Source: Rhodobacter sp.
GTDB lineage: Bacteria; Pseudomonadota; Alphaproteobacteria; Rhodobacterales; Rhodobacteraceae
Reading direction: 5' to 3'
Assembly: GCA_027484985.1 (NCBI GenBank)
Contig: JAIXRW010000044.1
Location: forward strand, 1-64,000
DNA length: 64,000 bases
Part shown: positions 1-9,558 of the stretch, in pieces
Position numbering within the stretch: position 1 is the first letter of the stretch
How the letters are laid out: every line of letters starts with the position of its first letter
The notes under the pieces: generated by a model
What the model was told of the DNA's origin: nothing
Databases searched by the model: none
Seen by the model: only the letters and a program-made list of their open reading frames with translations
Position numbers and translations under genes: made by a program

Positions 1-1
1 C

Positions 2-88
2 AAGGCGGGCGTGCAGGGGCGCGGCCAGCTGGTCAGCGTGCTGATCGAGGATTTGCTGGGCGGGCCGCTTGTGGCGGAAAAGGGGTAG
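2..88 (+). CDS. C-terminal end of an unidentified protein (partial)
   Basis: An open frame enters from the left edge and ends at TAG 86-88. It encodes 28 residues ending in VSVLIEDLLGGPLVAEKG. The fragment is too short to assign to a family. The only alternatives in this stretch have no stop or start that would make sense. The next gene, dapD, is on the opposite strand, so this gene converges on it across an intergenic region that holds a nested palindrome and a stem-loop. Confidence 0.55.
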   Translation, partial: KAGVQGRGQLVSVLIEDLLGGPLVAEKG

Positions 89-101
89 GGGCTGATGGGC
101 T

Positions 102-172
102 GTCATCCCCGCGCAGGCGGGGATCTTTCGGCCGCCTTGCCTGACGGAGATCCCCGCTTTCGCGGGGATGAC
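102..172. repeat. nested palindromic repeat, copy 1
   Basis: Outer arms 102-126 and 148-172 are near-perfect inverted repeats beginning GTCATCCCCGC and ending GCGGGGATGAC. Each arm is itself a short hairpin of CCCCGC against GCGGGG. A second copy lies at 35201-35272 with the same outer arms and a different centre. It sits between two convergent genes, where it could act as a bidirectional terminator or be a non-autonomous mobile repeat. Confidence 0.8.
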
Positions 173-293
173 GGGATTTGACTTAAAGGCAAGGGTTGGA
201 CTGTGGCCCGAAGCTACGGTCCGCGTGCAGCCCGCCCCACCGGGCTGCGCGCCCTTGGTGCATCACGGCGGGCCGCACACGGACCTAACGGTG

Positions 294-330
294 GAAGGTG
301 AAAACGCTCCATTGGAGCCTTTTCGCCTTC
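294..330. terminator. stem-loop downstream of dapD
   Basis: GAAGGTGAAAACGCTCC at 294-310 faces GGAGCCTTTTCGCCTTC at 314-330. The 17-nt arms have two mismatches and a 3-nt loop. It lies about 30 nt past the dapD stop on the minus strand and is a plausible transcription end, though no long T-run follows. Confidence 0.45.
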
Positions 331-361
331 CTTGCGGTTCATTGGATGCGGAGGTCTGTGA

Positions 362-1189
362 TCAGTCGCGCAAGAGTTCGTTGATGCTGGTCTTGCTGCG
401 GGTCTGGGCATCGACCTTTTTCACGATCACGGCGCAGTAAAGGTTGATGCCGCCTTTCGAGGGCATCGAGCCTGCCACCACGACCGAGCCTGCGGGCACT
501 TCGCCATAGGTGACTTCGCCGGTTTCGCGGTCAACGATCTTGGTCGATTTGCCGATGAACACGCCCATGCCGAGGACCGAGCCTTCGCGGACGATGCAGC
601 CTTCCACCACTTCCGAGCGTGCGCCGATGAAGCAGTTGTCCTCGATGATGGTGGGGCCGGCCTGCATGGGCTCCAAGACCCCGCCGATGCCGACGCCGCC
701 CGACAGGTGCACGTTCTTGCCGATTTGCGCGCAAGAGCCGACCGTGGCCCATGTATCGACCATGGTGCCTTCATCGACGAAGGCGCCGAGGTTGACGAAG
801 GACGGCATCAGCACCACGCCCTTGGCGATATGGGCCGAGCGGCGGACGATGCAGTTGGGCACGGCGCGGAAGGCGGCGGCCTTCCAGTCGGCTTCGGTCC
901 AGCCGTTGAACTTGCTATCGACCTTGTCCCACCAGGTGCCGCCCTGCGGGCCGCCGGTTTGCAGACCCATATCCTTGATGCGGAAGCCCAGAAGCACGGC
1001 CTTTTTGGCCCATTGGTTCACATGCCAGTCGCCATTCGCCTGACGGGTGGCGACGCGCAACTTGCCGCTGTCGAGCGCGGAAAGCGTGGCTTCGATGGCA
1101 TCGACGGCTTCGCCCCTGGACGCGGGGGACAGGCTTTCGCGGGCCTCCCATGCGGATTCAATGGCGGCTTCCAGCGCAGCGTAGGTCAT
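362..1189 (-). CDS. dapD: 2,3,4,5-tetrahydropyridine-2,6-dicarboxylate N-succinyltransferase
   Basis: DapD transfers succinyl from succinyl-CoA to tetrahydrodipicolinate in the cytoplasmic succinylase branch of lysine and meso-diaminopimelate synthesis. The 275-residue product has the usual family length. An N-terminal helical part is followed by a left-handed beta-helix built of hexapeptide repeats (roughly residues 100-230). It holds the conserved [11 protein letters not shown] and GARSEVVEG stretches, which carry the family's acidic active-site residues. I chose ATG at 1187-1189 because a G-rich ribosome-binding stretch (GGGGG) precedes it; the frame stays open upstream but that part looks like antisense of the next gene. 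It is divergent from the LOG-family gene. Family assignment is firm. Confidence 0.96.
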   Translation of the reverse strand: MTYAALEAAIESAWEARESLSPASRGEAVDAIEATLSALDSGKLRVATRQANGDWHVNQWAKKAVLLGFRIKDMGLQTGGPQGGTWWDKVDSKFNGWTEADWKAAAFRAVPNCIVRRSAHIAKGVVLMPSFVNLGAFVDEGTMVDTWATVGSCAQIGKNVHLSGGVGIGGVLEPMQAGPTIIEDNCFIGARSEVVEGCIVREGSVLGMGVFIGKSTKIVDRETGEVTYGEVPAGSVVVAGSMPSKGGINLYCAVIVKKVDAQTRSKTSINELLRD

Positions 1190-1205
1190 GTATCCCCCGT
1201 TTTGG

Positions 1206-1233
1206 TTGGTCTGATGGCTCGGGCCCCTATAAA
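1206..1233 (+). promoter_or_regulatory. possible promoter for the LOG-family gene
   Basis: TATAAA at 1228-1233 resembles a -10 box and TTGGTC at 1206-1211 is a weak -35 with a 16-nt spacer. It is in the 93-nt gap between the divergent dapD and LOG-family genes. The -35 match is poor, so this is tentative. Confidence 0.3.
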
Positions 1234-1282
1234 GACTGGGGGGACGCCATGCAATCAGGCCGATCGGGCCACGAGGGACAGA

Positions 1283-2101
1283 ATGACAGAAGAACCCCGC
1301 AGCCACCCGTTCCGTGACAGCACGCAGGATGCGGCAGCGGCCGGGCGGATGCCCGACACGGCGCAGACGCGCGCGCCCGCCTATCGGCTGGCCTTTACTG
1401 ACAGCGATTTCCTGATGCGCGAGGAATTGCGCCCCGTGCGGTTGCAGCTGGAACTGCTCAAGCCGCAGATGGTGCTGGACGAGCGGGGCATCAAGACGAC
1501 CGTGGTGCTGATGGGGTCGGCCCGTGTGCGCGAAAGCGGGGGGGCGGCGGCGGGCCTTGCGCCATGGTATGACGAGGCGCGCAGGCTGGCGGCGATGATC
1601 ACGCAGGAAAGCCTGAAAAGCTATGGCCGCGAATGGGTGGTGGTCACGGGTGGCGGCCCGGGGATCATGGAGGCGGGGAACAGGGGGGCCGCCGATGCGG
1701 GGGGGCAGTCGATCGGGCTGAACATCGTGCTGCCGCATGAACAGGCGCCGAACCCTTATGTGACGCCGGACCTGTGTTTCAACTTTCACTATTTCGCCAT
1801 CCGCAAGATGCATTTCCTGATGCGGGCGCGGGCGGTCTGCATCTTTCCGGGGGGCTTTGGCACGCTGGACGAGATGTTCGAGGCGCTGACGCTGATCCAG
1901 ACGGGGCGGATGAAGCGGGTGCCGTTCCTGCTGTTCGGCCGCGCCTTTTGGGAAAGGGTGATCAACTGGCAGGCGCTGGCCGAAGAGGGCGTGATCAACG
2001 CCGCAGATATCGGGCTGTTCACCTATGTCGAGACGGCGGAAGAGGCGATGGCGGTGCTGGCGCCGGGCGAAAGCGGGCGCGGCGCGGCCGAAGCGGGCTG
2101 A
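1283..2101 (+). CDS. LOG family (TIGR00730-type) nucleotide phosphoribohydrolase-like protein
   Basis: The protein has the Rossmann-like fold of LOG proteins, which cleave ribose 5-phosphate from nucleoside monophosphates; many family members were formerly called lysine decarboxylases. The glycine-rich motif GGGPGIME is at residues 123-130 and the signature PGGFGTLDE at 189-197, both typical of active members. At 272 residues it is longer than short LOG enzymes, with about 70 extra N-terminal residues, as in the proteobacterial subgroup. The ATG at 1283 follows GAGGGACAGA, a reasonable ribosome-binding site. It is divergent from dapD. The physiological substrate cannot be told from sequence. 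Confidence 0.85.
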   Translation: MTEEPRSHPFRDSTQDAAAAGRMPDTAQTRAPAYRLAFTDSDFLMREELRPVRLQLELLKPQMVLDERGIKTTVVLMGSARVRESGGAAAGLAPWYDEARRLAAMITQESLKSYGREWVVVTGGGPGIMEAGNRGAADAGGQSIGLNIVLPHEQAPNPYVTPDLCFNFHYFAIRKMHFLMRARAVCIFPGGFGTLDEMFEALTLIQTGRMKRVPFLLFGRAFWERVINWQALAEEGVINAADIGLFTYVETAEEAMAVLAPGESGRGAAEAG

Positions 2102-2276
2102 AACCGGCGCTTCGGGCTGCGGGGATGGGCTATTTGACACATTCTAAAGGATATCGTTCATGTTCTTTATGCTGTGTGTGGCCGGGCTTTTCGCCTAAGC
2201 CGTAGCGCCGGGGTGATCTTTCAGGCGGCTTCGATTCGGATCGGGGCGGCCTGTGTAACGAGTGATGGAGTTGTTT

Positions 2277-5200
2277 ATGCTGTGGGACCGAGTGCGCGTA
2301 TGTCTGCGCGGTGTCATGTTTCTTGTCATGGCCCTGATGTTCGTGGCGGGCCTGCCGCAGCGTGGCGCGGCCTTTCAGGTGCTATTGCCGCCAGAAATAG
2401 ATTCGACGCTGTCCGAATTCAGTGTGACAAACAATCTGGGCGAAGAACTGGCAATTGACCCGGTCTTTACGCCAACGACGGCCAGCTACACCCTGAAGGT
2501 TGGCAATGACGTCACGTCGGTAAGTGTTCTGGGCATTCCGAACAATACGGCCGCGACGGTCACGCCTGCCGGCTTTGCAGATGAAACCGGGACATTCTTG
2601 GCCCATCGATATACTCTCGATGTCGGCGACAACGATATCATTTACAAAGTCACGTCGCAGAACAAAACGCAGGTATCAACCTATTCAATCAAGGTGACGC
2701 GGGCGGCGCCGCCGCCGACCTTGACGCTGCTTTCGCTTTCGGACGGCACGCTGTCGCCCAGCTTTGCGGGCGATGTGAGCTCTTACACGGCGACTGTGCC
2801 TTATGACGTTTCCGCAATAACCGTCAGCGCGGCAACCGCGGACGCGGCGGCCACGATCAAGGTGAACGATACTGCGGTGGTTGACGGCAAGAGTGATGTT
2901 GATCTGATCGTCGGGGACAATACGATCTCGGTGACTGTATCGAACGCAGATACGGGCACGTCAACCTATACGGTCACTGTCACGCGGGAAGCGGCCAGCA
3001 CGGATGCGACGCTATCGTCGCTGTCGCTGACGGGCGTGCAGATTTCACCGGACTTTTCAGCCGGTATCACCAGCTATACCGCGACTGTGGCCTATGACGT
3101 GTTGCAGGTTTCGTTGAAAGCCACGGCGAACGACGCCAAGGCGAAGATGAGCCTGCTTGGGCAGCCGCTGGCCAATGATACCGGCGCCGACCTTTTGCTG
3201 AGCATCGGGCCCAATACCGTTGCGGTGGTCGTCACGGCCGAGGACAGTTCGACCAAGACCTATACGATCACGGTGACGCGGGAAGCGGCGAGCACGGATT
3301 CGCTGCTGAGCGGGCTGGCGGTTTCGGATGTGACGCTGTCGCCTGCCTTTGACAGCGACACCTCCGATTACACGGCGCAGGCGCCCTATTCGCTGGATGG
3401 TCTGACCGTGACGCCCACGCTTTCCAGCGCCACGGCCACGGTCACGGTGAACGGGACCGCGACGGAAAGCGGTTCGGGCGTGGCGGTCGATCTGAACGTG
3501 GGCGAGAACACGATTGACGTGGTGGTGACGGCCGAGGATGGCACGAGTGTCACGACCTATCAGGTGGTGGTGACACGGGCGCGGCTGAATTCGGCGCCCG
3601 TCGCGCAGCCCGGGGTGAGGGTGACATCTCCGGTGTTCAGCCCGGGCGACCTGGTCACGCTGACGGGCGAAAATTCGTTCGATGCCGATAAGGGGGACGA
3701 GCTTACCTATTCGTGGAAGCAGACCGCCGGCCCCGATGTTACGATTAACAATGCCGATGCGAAGGAAGCGACCTTTACCGCACCGCTGCTTGAAGCGGGG
3801 CAGACCACGCTTGATCTGACCTTTGAGCTGACGGTTTCGGATGGCGCGTTGAGCGATAGTGCATCGATTACCGTGACGATTGGCGAACGTTTGATCGATG
3901 ATAGAACCGAGGCCGTGGCCAAGGTGGTGGGCAAGACGCCGGAGAACGGGGTTTACACCGTCACCTCAGGCGAGACTGTCACCCTGACGGGCGAGGACAG
4001 CACGGGCTTTGGCAAGGGCGAGATCGGCTATGAATGGACGACCGAATCGTCGGATGTGGTGCTGGACCCGACCGATCAGGTGACGACCAGCTTTGTCGCC
4101 CCCGATGTGGACGAGCCGACGGATATCGAGATCACGCTGACAGTCACGGGAAGCGATGGCGACGATCGTGACCGTCTGAGCAGCGCCACGATCGCGCCGC
4201 CGCCGGTTTTGCCCGGTTTGCGGCAGTCGGTGACGGTGCAGATTACGGTGGTGCCGGCGCAGAATATCGCGCCCTTTGCCAAGGCGAGCTACACGGGCGG
4301 CGAGCAGGGGCAGCTTGTGACGCTGAGCGGGGAAGGATCGTCGGACGAGAATGGCGACGAACTGACCTATGCCTGGGAACAGATCGACGAGGGGCCGCAG
4401 GTTGTGCTGAACACCCCGCGCGGGCGCGAGGCGACCTTTGTGGCGCCGGTGCTGGCGGCAGAGGACGAGCCGATCACCCTGACCTTTGAGCTGACTGTTT
4501 CGGATGGCGATCTGACCGATAGCACCACGGTGGAAGTGGTCATCTATTACGGCAAGGTGGTGATGCAGCCGGTCGCCGTGGCCAAGGTGGTCGGCAAGAC
4601 ACCCGAGGACGGGGTTTATACCCTGACCAGCGGCGAAACGGTCACCTTGTCGGGCGAGGATAGCGAAGGCGTTGATCCCGACATCATCACCTATCTGTGG
4701 ACGACGGATTCGGTCGGCGTGTCGCTGAGTTCGGCGGACGAGGCGACCACGAGTTTCGTCGCCCCCGAGGTGACGGCCCCGACGGCCATTTCGGTGACGC
4801 TGACCATCGGCATGGCGCCGGACGATGTGCGCCGGACGGTGGCGCAAAGCGTGGCGCGGACCGATACGGTGGTGGTGAACATGACGGTGGTGCCGCCCGA
4901 TGTGATCGGCCCCGGCACCGATGCCGAGATTGAGGCCGCGCGGTTGCGGGTGCAGCGGTTCATGCAGCAGCGCAACGCCCTGGTGCTGTCGAACCAGCCC
5001 GAGCTGGATGACATGCTCAACCCCGGCGCATCGGACGGGTCGGCCAATCTGACGGTGTCGTCGATGGGCGGGCAGGCCGATATTGCCACGGCCTTTGACA
5101 AGCCGGTCTGGCTGCGGCTGAAGGGCAGCTGGTCCACGGTGGACGGGGCCGAGGGGGACTATCTGCTTGGGTCGGTCGGGGCGCATCTGGTCGAGCGGGA

Positions 5201-5831
5201 CGGTTTTGTTCTGGGCGTGATGGCGCAGGCGGACCATATGAAAACGGTGGACGGGCTGTCGGTTGCGGAAGGCACCGGGCTGATGGCGGGCCCCTATGCG
5301 GTGGCGCGGTTGAAGACCCTGCCGCTGACGGTGCAGGGGCGGCTGCTTTACGGCACGACCGACAACAGCCTTTCACCGCTGGGCACGTTCGAGGACAGCT
5401 TTGCCGGCAAGCGTGTGCTGGCGCAGCTGGGCGTTTCGGGCCAGGTCCTGCGCGGCACGGTCACGTGGAAGCCGACGTTGAGCGCGGGATATGTGCGCGA
5501 GACGTCAGAGGCCTATGTGGACGGGGCGGGCACGCCGGTTGCGGCGCAGGAAAGCGCGATGGCGCAGGTCGCACCGGGCCTTGAGCTGAGCTTTCCGGTC
5601 GCGGTGTCAACCGGCAGCTTGCAGCTGAGCTTCGGGGTTGCGGATGTGTGGACGACCACGCTGGCGGGGCCTTCGGCAAGCTATGACGGCCATCGCGGGC
5701 GCATCCGGGCCGGGCTGAACCGCATGTTCAGTGACGAGACCAGCCTGTCGGCCATGGTCGAATATGACGGGATCGGCACGCCGGATTATGAGGCGCTGTC
5801 GGTCGATCTGCGGCTGAACCACAGGTTCTGA
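2277..5831 (+). CDS. exported cadherin-like/PKD-repeat protein with C-terminal beta-barrel
   Basis: The 1184-residue product begins with a signal peptide (hydrophobic core then AGLPQRGAA). Four cadherin-like beta-sandwich repeats follow at about residues 40-435, several closing with a YTVTVTREA-type strand. Next are four PKD/REJ-like Ig domains at about 440-872. Domains 2 and 4 are close copies (AVAKVVGKTPENGVYT against AVAKVVGKTPEDGVYT), and 1 and 3 are also alike, so a two-domain unit was duplicated. A helical linker and roughly 250 residues of alternating strands end in LRLNHRF, whose final phenylalanine is typical of outer-membrane barrels. I infer a surface adhesin or autotransporter-like protein. 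I chose ATG 2277 because GGAG sits 6 nt upstream; GTG 2262 and ATG 2265 are alternatives. The 5' third has less GC-rich codons than its neighbours. Confidence 0.8.
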   Translation: MLWDRVRVCLRGVMFLVMALMFVAGLPQRGAAFQVLLPPEIDSTLSEFSVTNNLGEELAIDPVFTPTTASYTLKVGNDVTSVSVLGIPNNTAATVTPAGFADETGTFLAHRYTLDVGDNDIIYKVTSQNKTQVSTYSIKVTRAAPPPTLTLLSLSDGTLSPSFAGDVSSYTATVPYDVSAITVSAATADAAATIKVNDTAVVDGKSDVDLIVGDNTISVTVSNADTGTSTYTVTVTREAASTDATLSSLSLTGVQISPDFSAGITSYTATVAYDVLQVSLKATANDAKAKMSLLGQPLANDTGADLLLSIGPNTVAVVVTAEDSSTKTYTITVTREAASTDSLLSGLAVSDVTLSPAFDSDTSDYTAQAPYSLDGLTVTPTLSSATATVTVNGTATESGSGVAVDLNVGENTIDVVVTAEDGTSVTTYQVVVTRARLNSAPVAQPGVRVTSPVFSPGDLVTLTGENSFDADKGDELTYSWKQTAGPDVTINNADAKEATFTAPLLEAGQTTLDLTFELTVSDGALSDSASITVTIGERLIDDRTEAVAKVVGKTPENGVYTVTSGETVTLTGEDSTGFGKGEIGYEWTTESSDVVLDPTDQVTTSFVAPDVDEPTDIEITLTVTGSDGDDRDRLSSATIAPPPVLPGLRQSVTVQITVVPAQNIAPFAKASYTGGEQGQLVTLSGEGSSDENGDELTYAWEQIDEGPQVVLNTPRGREATFVAPVLAAEDEPITLTFELTVSDGDLTDSTTVEVVIYYGKVVMQPVAVAKVVGKTPEDGVYTLTSGETVTLSGEDSEGVDPDIITYLWTTDSVGVSLSSADEATTSFVAPEVTAPTAISVTLTIGMAPDDVRRTVAQSVARTDTVVVNMTVVPPDVIGPGTDAEIEAARLRVQRFMQQRNALVLSNQPELDDMLNPGASDGSANLTVSSMGGQADIATAFDKPVWLRLKGSWSTVDGAEGDYLLGSVGAHLVERDGFVLGVMAQADHMKTVDGLSVAEGTGLMAGPYAVARLKTLPLTVQGRLLYGTTDNSLSPLGTFEDSFAGKRVLAQLGVSGQVLRGTVTWKPTLSAGYVRETSEAYVDGAGTPVAAQESAMAQVAPGLELSFPVAVSTGSLQLSFGVADVWTTTLAGPSASYDGHRGRIRAGLNRMFSDETSLSAMVEYDGIGTPDYEALSVDLRLNHRF

Positions 5832-5840
5832 CACCGGCAC

Positions 5841-5862
5841 GGCGCGGGTTACGGCCCGCGCC
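5841..5862. terminator. stem-loop between convergent genes
   Basis: GGCGCGGG at 5841-5848 pairs perfectly with CCCGCGCC at 5855-5862 around a 6-nt loop. It lies just past the barrel-protein stop and overlaps the last codons of the convergent YcaQ-family gene. No T-run follows on either side. Confidence 0.5.
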
Positions 5863-7036
5863 GCCAATCGGCCAGATAGGCGACACGGTCGCAGCCTGCG
5901 AAAAGGGCAAGGCGGTGAAGTTCGGCATCCAGCCGCGCCAGCCTTTGGCGGCCCATGGCAACCCCCGGTTCGGGCCAGAAGGCGCGGACGCGCAGGGTGC
6001 TTTCATCACGGAAGGCCTTGGCGTCGATGCGCCCGATCAGGGCTGCCCCTTCCAGCACGGGAAAGACATAGTAACCGTAGCGGCGTTTGGCTTCCGGCAC
6101 GAACACCTCGATCCGGTAGGAAAAGCCGAACAGGTGTTCGATGCGGGCGCGGTCGCGCAGGGCGGGGTCGAAGGGAGAGAGAATCCGCAGCCGCGCGGGC
6201 GGATCGGGCGGGGTTTCCGACAGGGTGGCAGGAAAACAGACGGCGCGGCGGGGGGTGCCATCGGCGCCTTCGACGGTGATATCGGCGATTTCGCCTGCGG
6301 CACGGGCGCGGGTGGTCCAGTCGCGCACTTCGGACGGGGTGAGGTGGTGCCAATAGGCGCGCAGTTCGGGTTCTGACGCAAAGCCAAGGCGGGTCAGGGC
6401 CGAGCGGCAGGCCCAGTCGATCATGGTGGCCGGATCGGGCGGGTCGCCCAGATGGGCGGCAGGGATGACCCGTTCGGCAAGATCATAGACCTTGCGGAAC
6501 CCGTCGCGGCGGGTGATGGCCAGTTGCCCCGTGCGCCAGAGCCATTCGAGCGCGGTTTTCGACGGGTGCCAATCCCACCAGCCGCCGCTGCCCCGCGCCT
6601 CGCCCGTGCCGACATCGGCCGAGGTGACGGGGCCATGGGCGGCGATGCGGTTCAGGATGGTGTCGAACTGGGCTTCATACCCGTCGCGGAACCAGTTTTT
6701 CCAGTTGGCGCGCAGGCGCAGCGCATCGCGGGCGAAGCGGTGGTGCCAGAAGGGATACAGCGCCATGGGCAGGACCGAGGCGTCATGCGTCCAATGTTCG
6801 AACAGGGCGCGGTCGGTTTCGAGCAGGTGTTTGAGCGCGGGGGGGCGATAGCTTTGGCGGCGCGACCACAGGATCATGTCATGCGCGCGGGCGACGGTGT
6901 TGATGCTGTCCACCTGAACAAAGCCGATGCGGTCGATCAGCGCGGCAAGGGCGGCGCCGGTGGCAGGGCCGGTGGGCGGTTCGGCCAGCGCGTGGCGGGC
7001 AAGGAACAGGCGGCGGGCGGTGGCATTTGACAGCAT
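5849..7036 (-). CDS. YcaQ-family (HTH_42) DNA glycosylase-like protein
   Basis: The 395-residue protein matches the winged-helix YcaQ/AlkX family (formerly DUF1006), which excises bulky alkylated bases and opens interstrand crosslinks. The QxD motif that the E. coli enzyme uses is present as QVD at residues 41-43 within GFVQVDSINTVARAHDMILW. The central region and the C-terminal RRYGYYVFPVLEGAALIGRI stretch also fit the family. I chose ATG 7034-7036; a TTG 54 nt upstream is in frame but poorly placed. No strong ribosome-binding site is visible. It converges on the barrel protein and is divergent from the antiporter gene. Activity is inferred from family and motif. Confidence 0.82.
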   Translation of the reverse strand: MLSNATARRLFLARHALAEPPTGPATGAALAALIDRIGFVQVDSINTVARAHDMILWSRRQSYRPPALKHLLETDRALFEHWTHDASVLPMALYPFWHHRFARDALRLRANWKNWFRDGYEAQFDTILNRIAAHGPVTSADVGTGEARGSGGWWDWHPSKTALEWLWRTGQLAITRRDGFRKVYDLAERVIPAAHLGDPPDPATMIDWACRSALTRLGFASEPELRAYWHHLTPSEVRDWTTRARAAGEIADITVEGADGTPRRAVCFPATLSETPPDPPARLRILSPFDPALRDRARIEHLFGFSYRIEVFVPEAKRRYGYYVFPVLEGAALIGRIDAKAFRDESTLRVRAFWPEPGVAMGRQRLARLDAELHRLALFAGCDRVAYLADWRRGP

Positions 7037-7250
7037 GGCAGGGATGGGAGCGGAGCGGGGCGCCCGCGTCAATGTGCAAATTCGGGGCAAGACGGCGGCG
7101 GGGCCTGCGGGAAAGCCCGCCCGACCGCACGGAATGGCGCGCAGGCGGTTGTCACGGTGGCAGGGATGATTAGGTTTGCAGGGTTGCCGCTATTGCCCCC
7201 CCCCTTCCCTGCCCCGCGCCTGCGGGGTGATCACCTGTGACGGAGAGCCG

Positions 7251-8477
7251 ATGCCCCATGAAACCCCGCTGATCGCCACCATTGTCATCGGGCTGACGCT
7301 TGCCTTCGGGCTGGCGCTGCTGGCGCAGCGGCTGAAGCTGCCGCTGATTGCGGGCTATCTGTTGGCGGGGGTGATCGTGGGGCCCTTTACGCCGGGTTAT
7401 GTGGCCGACCAGAAGCTGGCGACGGAACTGGCCGAACTGGGCGTGATCTTGCTGATGTTCGGGGTGGGCCTGCATTTTTCGGTGCGCGACCTTGTGGCGG
7501 TGCGGTCCATCGCGGTGCCGGGGGCGGTGGGGCAGATTGCGGTGGCGACCGGCGCGGGGGCGGCGTTGGGCTGGGGCCTGGGCTGGGGCTTGGGCGCGGG
7601 GGTGATCTTCGGGCTGTCACTTTCGGTGGCATCGACGGTGGTGCTGTTGCGCGCCTTGCAGGAACGGGGGCTGGTGGAAACGGATCGGGGGCGGATCGCG
7701 GTGGGCTGGCTGATCGTCGAGGATCTGGTGATGGTGGTGTCGCTGGTGCTGATCCCGCCTTTGGCGGGGCTGCTGGGCGGGCAGGCGCAGCCGGTCGAGG
7801 GGCAGGCGGCCGAGGTGGCGGCGCTGGGGCTGGGGCCGGTTCTGGCGACGCTGCTGGTGACGGCGGTGAAGGTGGGGGCCTTTGTCGGGTTGATGCTGCT
7901 GGTGGGCCAGCGGGTCATTCCGGCCTTGCTGCACCATGTCGCGCATACCGGCAGCCGCGAGTTGTTCCGCCTGTCGGTGCTGGCGGTGGCGCTGGGGGTG
8001 GCGTTCGGATCATCGGCGCTGTTCGGGGTCAGTTTCGCGCTGGGGGCGTTCTTTGCGGGCATGGTGATGGCCGGATCGACGCTGAGCCAGCAAGCCGCGC
8101 GTGAGACATTGCCGCTGCGCGATGCCTTTGCGGTGCTGTTCTTCGTGTCGGTGGGGATGCTGTTCAATCCGGCGGTTCTGGTGGATGCGCCGCTGGCGCT
8201 GCTGGCGGTGGTAGTGATCATTGTGGGGGTCAAGTCGGTGGTGGCCTATGGCATCATGAGGGCCTTTGGGCACGCGCGGGCGACGGGGCTGACGATCGCG
8301 GTATCGCTGGCGCAGATTGGCGAGTTTTCGTTCATCCTGATCGTGATGGGGCTGTCGCTGGGGATCGTGCCGCCGCAGGCCAAGGATCTGGTGGTGGCGG
8401 GGGCGATGCTGTCGATTCTGGCCAATCCGGCGCTGTTTGGCGCGCTGGACCGCTGGCAGGCGCGGGCGCAGGGCTAA
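7251..8477 (+). CDS. CPA2-family monovalent cation:proton antiporter lacking an RCK domain
   Basis: A polytopic inner-membrane protein of 408 residues with the Na+/H+ exchanger fold of the KefB/YbaL group. It has about a dozen hydrophobic segments and family stretches such as LKLPLIAGYLLAGVIVGPFTPG and SLSVASTVVLLRALQERG. Ligand-gated relatives carry a cytosolic TrkA-N/RCK domain after the membrane part; here the frame stops about 12 residues after the last segment (FGALDRWQARAQG), so that domain is absent. ATG 7251 follows GGAGAG. The stop overlaps that of the convergent oxidoreductase gene by three bases. Substrate ion is not predictable. Confidence 0.85.
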   Translation: MPHETPLIATIVIGLTLAFGLALLAQRLKLPLIAGYLLAGVIVGPFTPGYVADQKLATELAELGVILLMFGVGLHFSVRDLVAVRSIAVPGAVGQIAVATGAGAALGWGLGWGLGAGVIFGLSLSVASTVVLLRALQERGLVETDRGRIAVGWLIVEDLVMVVSLVLIPPLAGLLGGQAQPVEGQAAEVAALGLGPVLATLLVTAVKVGAFVGLMLLVGQRVIPALLHHVAHTGSRELFRLSVLAVALGVAFGSSALFGVSFALGAFFAGMVMAGSTLSQQAARETLPLRDAFAVLFFVSVGMLFNPAVLVDAPLALLAVVVIIVGVKSVVAYGIMRAFGHARATGLTIAVSLAQIGEFSFILIVMGLSLGIVPPQAKDLVVAGAMLSILANPALFGALDRWQARAQG

Positions 8478-9508
8478 AGGCAGTCGGTGACGCGAAAGCC
8501 GGGGGGGATGGTGTCCTGGCCGGTCAGGACAAGGTCGGCCATGGTGGCGGCGACCTTGGGGGCCATGCCGAAGCCGATCTTGAAGCCGCCATTGGCGATG
8601 AAGTGCCCGTCGCGGCCGGGCCACGGGCCAAGCATGGGCGCGCGGCTGCGCGCGCGGGGGCGCAAACCGGCCCAGCGGGCGGAAACGGGGGCGCGGGCCA
8701 GTGCGGGCAGGATGGCGGTGGCGCGGGCAAGAAGGGCTTCGCCTGAAGCATCGAACCCGTCATGGGACCATGTGTTTTCCGAGGTCGAGCCGATGGCGAC
8801 GGTGCCGTCGGCATGGGGCACGATGTGCAGCCCGTCGGCAAAGATTTGCGGCAGGGCGGCCGCGTCATGGGCGAGCGACAGCGCCTGACCCTTGACGCCC
8901 GCGCCCACGGGTTTGGCGAAGGCTTCGTTCAGGTCGAGCAGGCCATGGATGCCCGTGGCCCAGATCACCGCGCCCTGGGGCGGGGCCTCGGGCGTGACCG
9001 TGCCGCCGGTGGCGCGGATCGCGGCCACCAGCGCCGCAAGGGCCATGCGCGGCGAGATGCGGGCGGTAAGCGTGTCCTGCACCAGATGGCCCGAGGGGGT
9101 GGCGGGTTCCCATGCCGCACCCGTGGCGGGGATGACCTGCCAGACCGCCCCGCCCTGCCACAGCCGCGCCGCGCTGTCGCCCCGCGCCCGCGCCTGCGCC
9201 ACGGCGGCGGCATCGGCCAAGGGTTGCAACCGGCCCGAGCGCAGATAGCCCGAAGCCACCCCGCCCGCCGCCTCGACCGACCTCCACCAGTCGGCGGCCA
9301 TGAGCAGGCTTTCCAGCTGGAACTGCTTTTTCGGGTTCCAGTTTTCGGGCATATGCGGGGCCAGCGCCCCCACCAGCCCGCCCGAGGCCCCGGCCCCCGC
9401 GCCATGGGGATCGATCACACGGACACGGGCGCCACGGCGGGCGGCTTCCCATGCGATGGACAGGCCGAAGATGCCCGCGCCCATCACTGTCAGATCGACA
9501 CTTGCCAT
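8474..9508 (-). CDS. FAD-dependent oxidoreductase (DAO family, possible MnmC1-like)
   Basis: The N terminus has the dinucleotide-binding GAGIFGLSIAW fingerprint (glycines 10, 12 and 15) followed by IDPHGAGAGASGGLVGAL, the FAD-binding pattern of the D-amino-acid oxidase family. The C-terminal NGGFKIGFGMAPK stretch is the usual FAD-contact region. At 344 residues it is a single-domain oxidase. It is divergent from mnmD with about 50 nt between the starts. In E. coli the MnmD-like methyltransferase is fused to a DAO-family oxidase in MnmC, so this gene may supply that oxidase step (removal of the carboxymethyl group from cmnm5U34). The alternative is an amino-acid oxidase of unknown substrate. 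ATG 9506-9508 was chosen since the upstream frame overlaps mnmD. Confidence 0.75.
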   Translation of the reverse strand: MASVDLTVMGAGIFGLSIAWEAARRGARVRVIDPHGAGAGASGGLVGALAPHMPENWNPKKQFQLESLLMAADWWRSVEAAGGVASGYLRSGRLQPLADAAAVAQARARGDSAARLWQGGAVWQVIPATGAAWEPATPSGHLVQDTLTARISPRMALAALVAAIRATGGTVTPEAPPQGAVIWATGIHGLLDLNEAFAKPVGAGVKGQALSLAHDAAALPQIFADGLHIVPHADGTVAIGSTSENTWSHDGFDASGEALLARATAILPALARAPVSARWAGLRPRARSRAPMLGPWPGRDGHFIANGGFKIGFGMAPKVAATMADLVLTGQDTIPPGFRVTDCL

Positions 9509-9558
9509 TCCCTGATGCCTTGCCCATGGTCCGCCGCGATTTGCAGGGTTTAGGGCAG

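Noticed and set aside
1190-2140. Upstream extension of the dapD frame
   Set aside because: The extra part is antisense to the LOG-family gene and has no homology pattern; DapD has its full normal length from 1189.
7196-7204. Run of nine C upstream of the antiporter gene as a phase-variable tract
   Set aside because: It lies 46 nt before the start, outside any clear promoter spacer, and short C-runs are expected in this composition.
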